Of a stretch of DNA of 27,270 nucleotides, positions 18,567 through 26,696 are shown in pieces. Below the pieces are notes generated by a model. It searched no databases, was not told where the DNA came from, and was given only the letters and a program-made list of their open reading frames with translations. Made by a program: the position numbers and the translations under genes. The stretch is from Fragilaria crotonensis (Eukaryota; Bacillariophyta; Fragilariophyceae; Fragilariales; Fragilariaceae). The stretch is from NCBI GenBank assembly GCA_022925895.1, contig JAKSYS010000757.1:1-27270 (forward strand). The letters are read 5' to 3'. The first letter of the stretch is position 1. The number at the start of each line of letters is the position of its first letter.

Positions 18567-18977
18567 TGCAGTACACCTCACATGCCCTTAGCGTAGTGCA
18601 ATACAGTATACTATATTACTAGTATCCAGTACTACAATACAATGGCCATGTATAGTACTTGGACATACCGGTAGGCTAGTAATAAAATAGTACAGTGTAA
18701 CATTACAACACTGATCCTGTACCACAGTACAACTGTACAAAAATGTGTGATTATCTCTTAACTAGGATAAGAACTAGTTGACAACTCTTGGAGACTCAAT
18801 GAGAGTCCAAGAGAATAAAAATGAGAACAGTTCAATCCCATCTGGGATGGGATGAAATGGGACTGCTCCAAATTCTTTATTAACTAGTCTCATAACTTTT
18901 AGTTAACCCACTTTATCACCCCATTAAAACTAACTGCAAATTACTTGTTAAAAACTGATTACTTTGCGCGTAGGGCA
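18567..18977 (+). repeat. 3' LTR (411 bp)
   Basis: Begins TGCAGTACACCTCACATGCC and ends GCGCGTAGGGCA, matching the 5' LTR at all but three bases plus a 3-bp deletion. It is followed at once by the right-hand CCTCT target duplication. Confidence 0.96.
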
Positions 18978-18982
18978 CCTCT
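18978..18982. repeat. Target site duplication CCTCT, right copy
   Basis: Perfect match to 13660-13664, directly after the terminal CA of the 3' LTR. It fixes the right end of the element. Confidence 0.95.
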
Positions 18983-19647
18983 ATAGTCTCAGGAGAGTAC
19001 AATTACTCTCCCCACAACTGGATGGGCAGAGACATGTTCTGTGATTGACAATGTTGTTCTGATCTCATCAGAGGGCACATATAGTTCTTGAACAAGTAAG
19101 GAAATTGGGTTCACCATTTTACTAGTACTAGAGTGTTCTGTTTTTAATGGCTGCTGACATGTCCCAAGAACGTTATACTAGTAGATGAATATGAACCTCC
19201 TTTGCACCATGCCATTTTCTTCTGTTCTTGAGATGACTCATTGGTTAGGTGCTTATGAACAAGGCACAAACATAACATTGCCAACAATAGGGGCATTCAC
19301 CGCTGCCCTCCAGCTGTGGCATTCACAGGTAAAGAAGGATGAAGCAGCCAAAACAGCAGTATCAATGTTGAAAGCAAGAATTCTTTCCAGTCAAAACATG
19401 GACAGTAACTCCTCAAGCTGGTGCTCCAAGTCATTCTGAATTGTCCAGAATATGCTGATTCACACTCATTCAATACTTCTTCAACCACCACCACACAGTT
19501 ATCATCAACTGAGGGTCCAGCAGCTTCTGCTCCGAGGATTCCTGCCACTTGTGATTGCCAACCTAAACCATGTTGATGATCAATCAGTTGTGTCTTCCAG
19601 TTCTGCACCAACTGTTTCTGGCTCTTCTGTCCCACAATCTATGATGC
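18983..19647 (+). other. Flank of the LTR element with an unassigned 84-codon frame
   Basis: A short hairpin, GGAGAGTACAATTACTCTCC, lies near 18992-19011. An ATG at 19185 opens an 84-codon frame ending at 19439 (TLPTIGAFTAALQLWHSQVK, then DEAAKTAVSMLKARI), which looks protein-like but matches no family I know. From its position it could be a remnant of the gag region of the copia-type pseudogene that follows, in another frame. The remainder to 19647 is Ser/Gln/Pro-rich in translation and not assignable. Confidence 0.35.
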
Positions 19648-20277
19648 ATGGCTCATCCAATGCTGTCCAATGCTGCTTACTTGCCCTGTGAAAATGACTG
19701 TGTTATGGTTCAGGAAGGGACGGTTTACCTTCGTGGTGTCAAGATGACAAATGTAAACTATTGCTTCCGTGCCCACTCTGCCGCTCAAACTACCTGTGCA
19801 GGTTGCCTCATTGATGGTGGGGCCAATGCTGGTGGATGGTGTGGATCTGATGTCCTCATTTTGCCAGAGACCGGTCATTACAGCAATGTTGCTGGAATCA
19901 CCAATATTGCTGTCACTGATTTGCCCAGCATTGTTCAAGCTGCTGGACTGATTCAAAGCTTCATTGGCCCAATTATTGGTATCTTCCACCAATATGCATC
20001 AATTAAAGATGAGAAGTCTGCTCATTCCTGCATGCAACTTTGAAGTTATGGCACCATTATTGATGATGTCCCTACTATTGCTTCTTGTGGTGGAACTCAG
20101 CAATTTGTTCCCCCTGAGGGTAACGTTGATGTTCCCTTTTCCATTTGTGATGGATAAGCATTCATGGATGTGAGTCCCAATTCTGCTGATGATCTTGAAC
20201 AATACCCTCATTTGATTTTCAATTTGGATGATGGTTGGGACCCTTTGCTCCTTGTAATAAATAGCAAATCAGACTAA
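19648..20277 (+). pseudogene. Copia-type (diatom CoDi-like) pol fragment with two in-frame stops
   Basis: One frame can be followed from about 19648 to the TAA at 20275-20277, interrupted by TGA 20041-20043 and TAA 20155-20157. It reads NYCFRAHSAAQTTCAGCLIDG then GAN, GSDVLILPETGHYSNVAGI, GPIIGIFHQYA, GGTQQFVPPEGNVDVPFSIC and PHLIFNLDDGWDP. From memory this order matches the block around the protease-like 'DGGANGG' motif in copia-type polyproteins abundant in diatom genomes; the DGGAN may be the counterpart of the retropepsin D(S/T)GA. Integrase, reverse transcriptase and RNase H do not follow, so the copy is truncated as well as stopped. The assignment rests on pattern memory only. Confidence 0.6.
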
Positions 20278-21387
20278 GGTTTTCCTATTTGCGTTAGGTA
20301 ATACTCCTATTTGCTTTCAACCAGTCAAAACTAGGGAATCAGGACACATCATTTCAGAGGGAATCCATAAAATAATCAGAATTAATTTAAGAGGAAATCC
20401 ATATAATAATCCAATTTTTTGGTAAAGGCTGACTACTACTAGTTGTGCTTGCAAGGACTGGGACAAGCAATTGTCAATAAGCAGTCAACAAAATTGATTA
20501 AATGAATTAAAATGATTGCAATGCTCAATACAACCTTTGTTGCAAAGTAGTAAACAATGAAATGCATCTGGATCCAACATACTTGGTTCCTTGACAATAG
20601 AAACAACAACAATTGCAAGAAGTTGATATCATAAGTGAGTGGCTTCCATGAACAAATTAATGTATAACAAATGACATCACACATAAAATATGTTGACTTG
20701 TGAAAGCTGCAGCATGGCATCTCAATTGCTGCAAAGTGATCAATTTTTGTATTATTAACAACTACCGGTAGTTCCTGAACAGAGGTCATTACATGGTATG
20801 GGTTACCATCTAAATTAATAGTTAACGAAACCCACCTTCTGATGAACCTCATCATCACCAGTGTCAGGTGGACAGAAATCATTGGTTACAGCAGAAAGGA
20901 AAGGAACTCATCCACGTTGTCCTTGCTTTACAAAGGAATAGAAACCACAACAGTCATGTCAGTGTCATCCATTGGAGTGCCTTGGACACAGTGTATGGGT
21001 CAACTGTTGCAAGAACCACAGTCATGAACCGAGTTGCAGCTATGTTGGCAAAGGTGGATAGCATGGTTCTGTGAACGATGAGACAACAATGCACTGCAAT
21101 CATGGCATAGCTAGAGGCAAGAACTGTAAGCTGATTCATGCATCAAAGCCTGACAAGTCAAAGCAGGATGTTTGTTAATGCTTGAGAAACAGGCACCAAA
21201 ACTCAGGATATAACAGAGACATTTTAAACTTGTAAGAATGACAGTATAAAAATGTTGAGGAACAACAGACATATTGAACAACATTTTCAAAAATATGTCT
21301 GGCATGCTCTTAAGCATCAGCAATAGGTATTATATCAACAAAGAGATAGTTAGGGGTTGACAACTGAGTACCATGCTTCACAATGCT
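20278..21387. other. AT-rich stretch without an assigned gene
   Basis: No gene is supported. A 147-codon minus-strand frame (20882-20439) is rich in Phe, Ile, Leu and Cys as expected of AT-rich noncoding sequence. On the plus strand a 68-codon frame at 20868-21074 (KGKELIHVVLALQRNRN, SVIHWSALDTVYGS) looks slightly more protein-like, but it matches nothing known. AATCCATA, A and TAATC repeats near 20360-20410 are short and unremarkable. Confidence 0.35.
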
Positions 21388-21575
21388 AAGGCCCTCCCTT
21401 ATACGGAAATTACCTCAACAAAAAGAAAAATGAAAAATAGATTTGTTGCTCATTTTTGGTTTTACCGCCCTTATAGTAAAACTCGACAATTTTGTTAATC
21501 ACATTAGTCAAATGGAAAATGTGTGGTCCTCCCAGCACAGAATCCTTGTGCTCAACAAAAATGGGTTTTTCCTTT
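21388..21575 (+). repeat. Dispersed direct repeat, copy 1 (~188 bp)
   Basis: Begins AAGGCCCTCCCTTATACGGA (preceded by T, so TAA then GGCCC) and matches the copy at 22001-22192 in the same orientation, with long shared blocks such as TAGATTTGTTGCTCATTT versus CAGATTTGTTGCTCATTT, CCTTATAGTAAAAC, TTAGTCAAATGG and GTGTGGTCCTCC. The copies are 613 bp apart. The TAA-GGCC start is what the edge of a PIF/Harbinger element (TWA target, G-rich inverted end) can look like, but no inverted partner was found in the window. Confidence 0.85.
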
Positions 21576-21892
21576 TTTGCCGTCTGTCGACCAATGTCCA
21601 CTGTCTACTGGACTACTGCAATGACAAAGACACGTGAAGATTGCACTCAAATCAACAATTTCTGCATTTTGAGCGAGGGACCTCATGCATCACGAAGCCG
21701 TGCCGCTCAAGTACGAAGATGACGTAGGAAAGACAACAGACACGAAGCTGATCGAACAGTGAATTCATTTTTGGCACAGCAGAATAGAAGTAATCGACTT
21801 AGGAGCGTGGTACTGTAGCATAAGTACTGTAGCACTAATCATCACGTGAAAATTTGGCTATGTCATGGAATTTTCAAAATTGTTTTCATTTT

Positions 21893-21965
21893 TGTCGGCA
21901 CGAAAAACCGACAGAAATGAAATCCATTTCTGTCGGAGATCGGTTATCAGTCGGGGGCCGACTGA
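21893..21965. other. Cluster of overlapping hairpins
   Basis: Three inverted repeats follow one another: TGTCGG...CCGACA (21893-21913), a perfect 12-bp stem CCGACAGAAATG / CATTTCTGTCGG with a 5-nt loop (21908-21936), and an 8-bp stem TCAGTCGG-GGG-CCGACTGA (21947-21965). The first two share an arm, so alternative pairing is possible. The cluster ends 36 bp before repeat copy 2. It resembles the subterminal structure of a small non-autonomous DNA element, but no ends are defined. Confidence 0.75.
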
Positions 21966-22000
21966 AATGAAATCAGATTTGTTTCTGTTTTTGTCGTGAT

Positions 22001-22192
22001 AAGGCCCTCCCTTATACGGAAATTCACTCAACAAAAACAAAAACAAAAAACAGATTTGTTGCTCATTTCTGTTTTTACCGTCCTTATAGTAAAACACGAC
22101 AATTCTCTCAATCGAGTTAGTCAAATGGTAAACGTGTGGTCCTCCGAGCACGGAATCGTTGCCTTCAACAAAAATCATTTTTCCCTTGTTCT
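22001..22192 (+). repeat. Dispersed direct repeat, copy 2 (~190 bp), possible transposon left end
   Basis: Same family as 21388-21575. It is also preceded by T, giving TAA-GGCCCTCCCTTATACGGA. It contains A-rich AACAAAAAC repeats followed by a partly complementary CTGTTTTT block, so its left half can fold on itself. It lies just upstream of the gene block 22419-26593 and could be the left end of the DNA transposon whose transposase lies at 26697-27270; this is inference. Confidence 0.8.
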
Positions 22193-22418
22193 ATCGTCCC
22201 CCTACCATTGATTGTTTTTTTTCTTCAATCGGTGATATTTCTTCCCTCCATTACCTTTTTCTCACTCATTTTGTGTGTGCATTCACCTCCTCGTGACCAC
22301 TGCTGGTGTTGTCAGAGTTGCCAACAAGTTCCCTGGGGGAGCCGGTCTCCAAAAAGAGCTTCAAGGTTTTGCCAGCTTCGTATCTTTTCAAAACGCCTGT
22401 TTCCGTAATGGGACTGCG

Positions 22419-24079
22419 ATGACAAAGATTACTCAAGAAAAGGTACTTTCTGGATGGTTTTTTGGTAATCCTGACGATCCAGACTCAGTCGGTATCAGTC
22501 AGCAACTTGTCGAGGGCACTGGGCTATTTGAACACGTGTATGACACTGAGGAAATCATGCAGCAGACAGGGAGTCAGCAGACAGGTAACACTCGCAACAA
22601 CAAGACACTGGTTCTTAAACCATTTCTTCATTGTATTTCTGGCACCAGCATATTGGTTGGCAATCAATCCAACCAAATCAATTTGGGTCTCCTTCGCTCC
22701 AGCGGACTGTCATCCCAGAAATCTATGCCAATCATGGGAAGATCCCTGCTTTCTCGTGCCCAAGAGCACATCCAGAATGGAAAAAAAGCACTGGCAGTTG
22801 TTATGAACAAGAGAAGTCCCTATGAATCATATGTTGCAACTGGCAACTTACCATCGGACATGAGTATGGACGACTACTATGTGTATGTCCGAAAACGAAT
22901 GTATGTTTCTCTTGTCACTAACGCTACTAAAACTCAGTCGGAAGGAACTCTTTTGTCAGCTTCTTCTCAAAGTATTGAAACGACAATTCCTGCAAGTGTA
23001 CAATGCTGTGATAACGCAACTGATGAGAGCTTCGACGATACTGGCAGTTTTGTCAGCTGCCATACTAGTGTCGTTGATAGTGTGGTTGAAAATGTTGGTT
23101 CTGATGAAAAATGACGAGGACTTACCCGACCACGATCCGATGTATGACATTGACGATGGTGGTCATCTCATGCCCATAGACTGGAGTTTTCCTGGCTTTA
23201 TCTCATTTGCTTTGCTTGGACCAATCGTCACCAGTGTTATGATTCCATACCGGTCAGAGTTACTCATGGCATCACTTCCTTCAGGAAACAATACAAACAA
23301 TGGACGGGCTGCGTTACGACAAAGTGCGAGAAGCATCAAACAGAAGAACAACAAGGAAGCAACAACAACTAGTATTCTAGTTCAGTAACATCAGGACCCG
23401 GGTCTGTGACAGCGGCTGTTGCTCTTTTTACTATATCACAAGAACCATCTCTCCAACAACAAATCATGCTGGTGGGCATTGCCCAATCCAAGATGCTGAT
23501 TGAACAGAGACATTCGTTCAAAATGAACGACAGAGTCATTTCATTGCATCAAAAAAAGGTTTCCGCCAAGAGAATGATGATTGACAAATTGAAGTTCATG
23601 ATAAGAAACACTCCAGCCAATGATCCTGAGCGTATGGTACTCATGCACGATCTTAAGCAGTTGAACAAGGCATTAAACGAAGCCGTGCAAAACTTGACTA
23701 GAGCTGAAGAAGAAATTGTTAAAGGCGACATGCTGGTAGCTGGTACGACAAAAGATGCCAATACATTCATCGATCTTACAATTGGCATGGTACTTGGCAG
23801 GATGCCAATGCAACCAACAACTTTGCCACACCTCAGTCGTCCAACCGGAAGAAAAGAAGAATACTTCAAGAAAGCGAAGCGGCGGCATCTGCAACATCAT
23901 GTCCAACATCCTCGTCTCTTGCTGAACAGAGCCTTGGATTTGCTCTTCCTGCCTGGCCATGTACTGCCAACATGTCACCTGATTCTCCTTGCGGTTCCAT
24001 TCAAGGAGAGAACAAAACTGAAAGCGCCGCCATACCAGACAAAGATGACGACAATGGGGACTCCAACATGAACCTTTGA
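22419..24079 (+). pseudogene. Unrecognised gene, read through four frame segments
   Basis: Protein-like sequence continues for 1.66 kb but changes frame near 23100, 23385 and 23870. The first in-frame ATG is 22419 (MTKITQEKVLSGWFFGNPDD); the frame is open before it from about 22275, possibly a spliced exon. Segments: 22419-23100 (GNPDDPDSVGISQQLVEGT, GRSLLSRAQEHIQNGKKALA, DMSMDDYYVYVRKRMYVSL); 23100-23385 (NDEDLPDHDPMYDIDDGGHL, SFPGFISFALLGPIV, ALRQSARSIKQKNNKEATTT); 23385-23870, helical and coiled-coil-like (KMNDRVISLHQKKVSAKRMM, LKQLNKALNEAVQNLTRAEE); and 23870-24079, an Ala/Ser then acidic tail (NKTESAAIPDKDDDNGDSN) with the stop TGA 24077-24079. In each segment the other frames lose this character. 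No family is recognised. A DNA-binding or structural partner of the nearby transposase is conceivable but unsupported. Confidence 0.55.
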
Positions 24080-24600
24080 TAAGAATAGAGTTTGACCTGT
24101 CTGTATCATCCCAAGGATTCCGCCAATGTTTTTATCGCAGTCGCCTGCCATCCCCTGAAAACTCAAGAAATTATTTGATTGGCCATTGCCATTGTGAACT
24201 CCTAAATATTCTATACGTCATCACTTTCTGTACTTAAAAATCTACTCTGTAAGTGAAGCTTATGAAGCCGGCCATGCCCCTGAAAACCTAAAAATTATTT
24301 GATTGGTCGATGTCAATCACTACTTGAGTATCGTCACATTGTCAACAATGTTGCTGAGTGTCCAACCAATCTGTGAAAACTATTTGATTGGTCAACATCG
24401 ATGTCATTAATGGACAAACGGTTATACACAAATGTTTTCATAGGTGAAAACAATTCCAAATTTATAGTTCCCGCATTTCATCTCTAAGTAAACATGTTGC
24501 GAAATATTTTGGAGTTCCCTAAATCCCTTATGTAATGCTAATTGGCATTTCATCTCATTTCAAAGCACTCCCGACATTTTCACAAGCAACAAAGACCATC
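24080..24600. promoter_or_regulatory. Intergenic region with three CCAAT-type repeats
   Basis: Three similar blocks lie at 24152-24184, 24277-24308 and 24371-24393. The first two share CCCCTGAAAAC, an A-rich run and TTATTTGATTGGYC. The third is shorter: CTGTGAAAACTATTTGATTGG then TC. Each ends in ATTGG, the reverse of a CCAAT box, spaced about 125 and 85 bp apart. They lie between the stop of the upstream gene and the ATG at 24601, where promoter elements of the downstream gene would be. NF-Y-type binding is an inference from the pentamer; the longer shared block suggests a duplicated repeat. Confidence 0.55.
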
Positions 24601-25093
24601 ATGGCACCTCCTCCTCCTTCTGATACTCATGCTATCCATCATGGCCAACCTCAAGCATTTTACCCCTTCATGTTACCACGGACCGCCATGGTATCATCAA
24701 TGGGGCCGTCCGTTTCCACCAGCAGTTCCGCCCGTGCAAATTGTGATAAACTTCACTGTCTATGGTGGAGTGCAACATTTCAACTCTGGTTCACTCCAAC
24801 GAGCAAGCGAGTCTAGTTGTTGTCAGGAGACCAACGACAACAAAAATGAAGAATGCAGGAACAGCAACGGGCGAGTGATTGATAACATGATGAAAGGATC
24901 TGATTGTACAGCAGATACTGCTGGTTGCAATAACAGCAGCGAGGAGGGCGATGAAAACAAACATGAATACAGCAGCGACATTGTGGAGGACAAAAGCTGC
25001 GACACTCACGACAATGCTAATAATCAGGAAGTGCTCAACAGCAAGGGGAATGGTTGCACAACAGGGATGCAGAATGAGGAGAGGAAACGCTAA
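24601..25093 (+). pseudogene. Pro/His-rich then acidic Asn/Ser-rich protein, one frame change
   Basis: An ATG at 24601 starts MAPPPPSDTHAIHHGQPQAF, then YPFM. Near 24675-24690 the protein-like reading moves to another frame, continuing CYHGPPWYHQWGRPFPPAVP, then FTVYGGVQHFNSGSL, and ending in an acidic, Asn/Ser/Cys-rich low-complexity tail (EEGDENKHEYSSDIVEDKSC, then NNQEVLNSKGNG). The stop is just before 25094. Before the switch the second frame reads as a Leu run with no start context, and after it the first frame stops at 24816. The composition suggests a disordered linker or interaction protein. No family is recognised, and the small size could also mean it was the N-terminal part of the AlkB protein 215 bp downstream. 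Confidence 0.45.
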
Positions 25094-25307
25094 AAAAAGG
25101 ATACTACAAGCTATTCTTCAACAGGATTCTTGACATGCCTGTCAAGTGTTGTCAAAGAGGCAACTGGAGTAGGAGATTGAGTTATTGCGCGTAGCAGGAA
25201 GTGGCTGTCATCCTGTCAACAGTGGAGTCCATGGATTTTGCATAAGATGCAGAAGAATGAAACTATAGACAACAATTCTCTCACGTTTAAGTTTAATAAA
25301 GTTTAAT
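25094..25307 (+). other. Upstream region of the AlkB-type gene
   Basis: No coding sequence. The last 25 bases before the ATG at 25308 repeat GTTTAA three times (GTTTAAGTTTAATAAAGTTT), giving an AT-rich leader. No TATA box can be singled out. Confidence 0.4.
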
Positions 25308-25907
25308 ATGAATCGTGGTGGAGTCATACAATTTTTTCCAACCATTGTTTCAAACATTCATGCGGTACAAATGGAGATGCTATCAGTCAAACAATTTTGG
25401 CAATGCAAAGTTCGAGAGTGTGCCAAGGAACCAAGGCTCCATGCATTGTTCTCGTCAAATGACCCAGACGAAGGTGGATACAAATATGGAAGGGTCACCT
25501 TGGAAAGCCACCCGCTCAATTCACTCCCAGTGATTTCGAAAGTGGCTGACAACCTTGATTCTCGTTTTCATACTGAAAACAATGTATGGAACATTGGATG
25601 CCATCTTGTTGTCTATCGAGATGGAAAAGACAGCATAAACTGGCATGCAGATGATACTCAAGGAGAAGATTTAGTTGTTTCACTTACTGTTGAATCACCG
25701 GCGGATGCTCGAACAATTTGCTTCCAGCCCGCAAATAGTGTTCCCTTGCAAGAAGGAGATGCGCAAATTGAGCTGTTTCCACTTGCATGTGATGCGTACA
25801 GCATGGATGGAGTTGTTCAACATGGCTACGTTCATGCCATGCTCAAGATGCGCCATGGAAGTGATGGAAGACGAATGACAATCATTTCATTTTTAGAAAT
25901 GGTTTGA
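25308..25907 (+). CDS. AlkB-family 2-oxoglutarate/Fe(II) dioxygenase
   Basis: AlkB enzymes use Fe(II), oxygen and 2-oxoglutarate to hydroxylate N-methyl groups on nucleic-acid bases, releasing formaldehyde. The 199-residue frame from ATG 25308 has the family order: a substrate-lid region with ESHPLNSLPVIS, the strand VWNIGCHLVVYRDGKDSINW, then iron ligands H113 and D115 in NWHADDTQGE. TICFQPAN follows, then the distal ligand, probably H176, in QHGYVHAMLK, and finally R189 in GRRMTIIS. The second C-terminal arginine that binds 2-oxoglutarate in AlkB (RxNLTFR) is missing in this frame, where the sequence reads SFLEMV and stops at 25905. A one-step frame change at the T5 run 25890-25894 would give FRNG instead and lead straight into the SRA frame. 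The frame as read may thus be a truncated part of a larger fusion. Which base is modified is unknown. Confidence 0.82.
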   Translation: MNRGGVIQFFPTIVSNIHAVQMEMLSVKQFWQCKVRECAKEPRLHALFSSNDPDEGGYKYGRVTLESHPLNSLPVISKVADNLDSRFHTENNVWNIGCHLVVYRDGKDSINWHADDTQGEDLVVSLTVESPADARTICFQPANSVPLQEGDAQIELFPLACDAYSMDGVVQHGYVHAMLKMRHGSDGRRMTIISFLEMV

Positions 25908-26593
25908 AACAACCATGTCAAGACAATGGGATAGACGTTGAAACAATTGAAGCTCCGCCAGCAAGAGTGGAGATGTACAAATTTGGTTCCCTTGACAACT
26001 TGGTGGAAGGCAACTGTTACTCTCGAGAGTACGTTTTCAATTGCTGTGCACACCTCAATGATCGGGGCAGTGTTGCTGGCAACATGAAACTTGGATGCCC
26101 ATCGCTTATTGTCTCTCGAATGGCAGACGAAAGAGAATGCGATCACTTTCGCTATTTGACATATGTCGTTGGCTCCAACTCTCGACCAAAAGCACTTTTT
26201 TGAAGTTTCATGGACAACAAAGCAATTCGAGTGTTCAGATCTTCAAATGGAAACAGTCGACGAGGAATATATTTTCCAAAATCAAATAACAATCATGTTG
26301 TCTATCGATATGATGGTCTTTATTTTGTGTCTGGTGCAACCGATGAGAAGGGACATGAAGTTTCAAAAAGTTTGCATGGTGATGCCATTGTTTTCTATAT
26401 GATCAGATGTGAAGCCTTTGAGTGTTTGGAGCGATTGTACCAGCAATATCCAGAGATGCAGTACAGTATCTCGTGTCATGAACATCACCAACACGGTTCA
26501 AATATGCTATCGTCTGAGGAGATTTTGGTTGACATTGAAGAATTCAATGTCAACCACTTCCTAGATTGGAGCCCGCACACTGTAGGTGTTTAA
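25892..26593 (+). pseudogene. SRA/YDG methyl-DNA-binding domain, one in-frame TGA
   Basis: SRA domains (UHRF1, plant SUVH proteins) flip out and read 5-methylcytosine. The frame is open from about 25892, where it overlaps the AlkB end. It has its first ATG at 25973 (MYKFGSLDNLVEG) and is stopped by TGA 26201-26203. Past that stop the same frame continues to TAA 26591-26593. Before the stop: GNCYSREYVFNCCAHL, GSVAGNMKLGCPSLIVSR and DHFRYLTYVVGS, which follow the SRA N-terminal pattern. After it: KAIRVFRSSNGN, then YRYDGLYFVSGA (the YDG motif) and HGDAIVFYMIR. The remaining 60 residues are an unassigned tail. One nonsense codon between two halves of a domain argues for a broken gene or a sequencing error. 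No catalytic SET or RING part is adjacent. Confidence 0.75.
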
Positions 26594-26696
26594 AAAGAAT
26601 ACAATTATTGTTGTATGTATTGCTTATTACAGCATTACTTAAGATCACTTAAACGGCAGATGTGTTCTTTGCAGACGGCCATTTTATTTCACGTCG

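Larger units (their letters stand above)
13665..18977 (+). mobile_element. Complete Ty3/gypsy LTR retrotransposon, 5.3 kb
   Basis: The element is bounded by two LTRs starting TG and ending CA and by a 5-bp target duplication. Between them are gag (frame-split) and pol, with domains in the order zinc knuckle, protease, reverse transcriptase, RNase H, integrase. This order places it in Ty3/gypsy (Metaviridae) rather than copia. The integrase ends in a GPY/F module; there is no chromodomain. The LTRs differ by only three substitutions and one 3-bp indel, so insertion was recent. The pol frame is fully open, but a frame break inside gag may prevent autonomous movement unless it is bypassed. Confidence 0.97.

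Noticed and set aside
20439-20882. Minus-strand 147-codon frame as a membrane protein gene
   Set aside because: The hydrophobic composition follows from AT-rich sequence; there is no conserved motif, domain or flanking signal.
25902-25972. A possible intron (GT...AG) joining the AlkB and SRA frames
   Set aside because: The frame arithmetic works, but the acceptor GTGGAG has no pyrimidine tract, and removing it would not restore the missing Phe-Arg at the AlkB end. A small indel at the T-run explains both facts better.
26201-26203. TGA inside the SRA domain as a selenocysteine codon
   Set aside because: SRA domains are not known selenoproteins, the position corresponds to no catalytic residue, and neighbouring genes are broken too. 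A nonsense mutation or sequence error is simpler.
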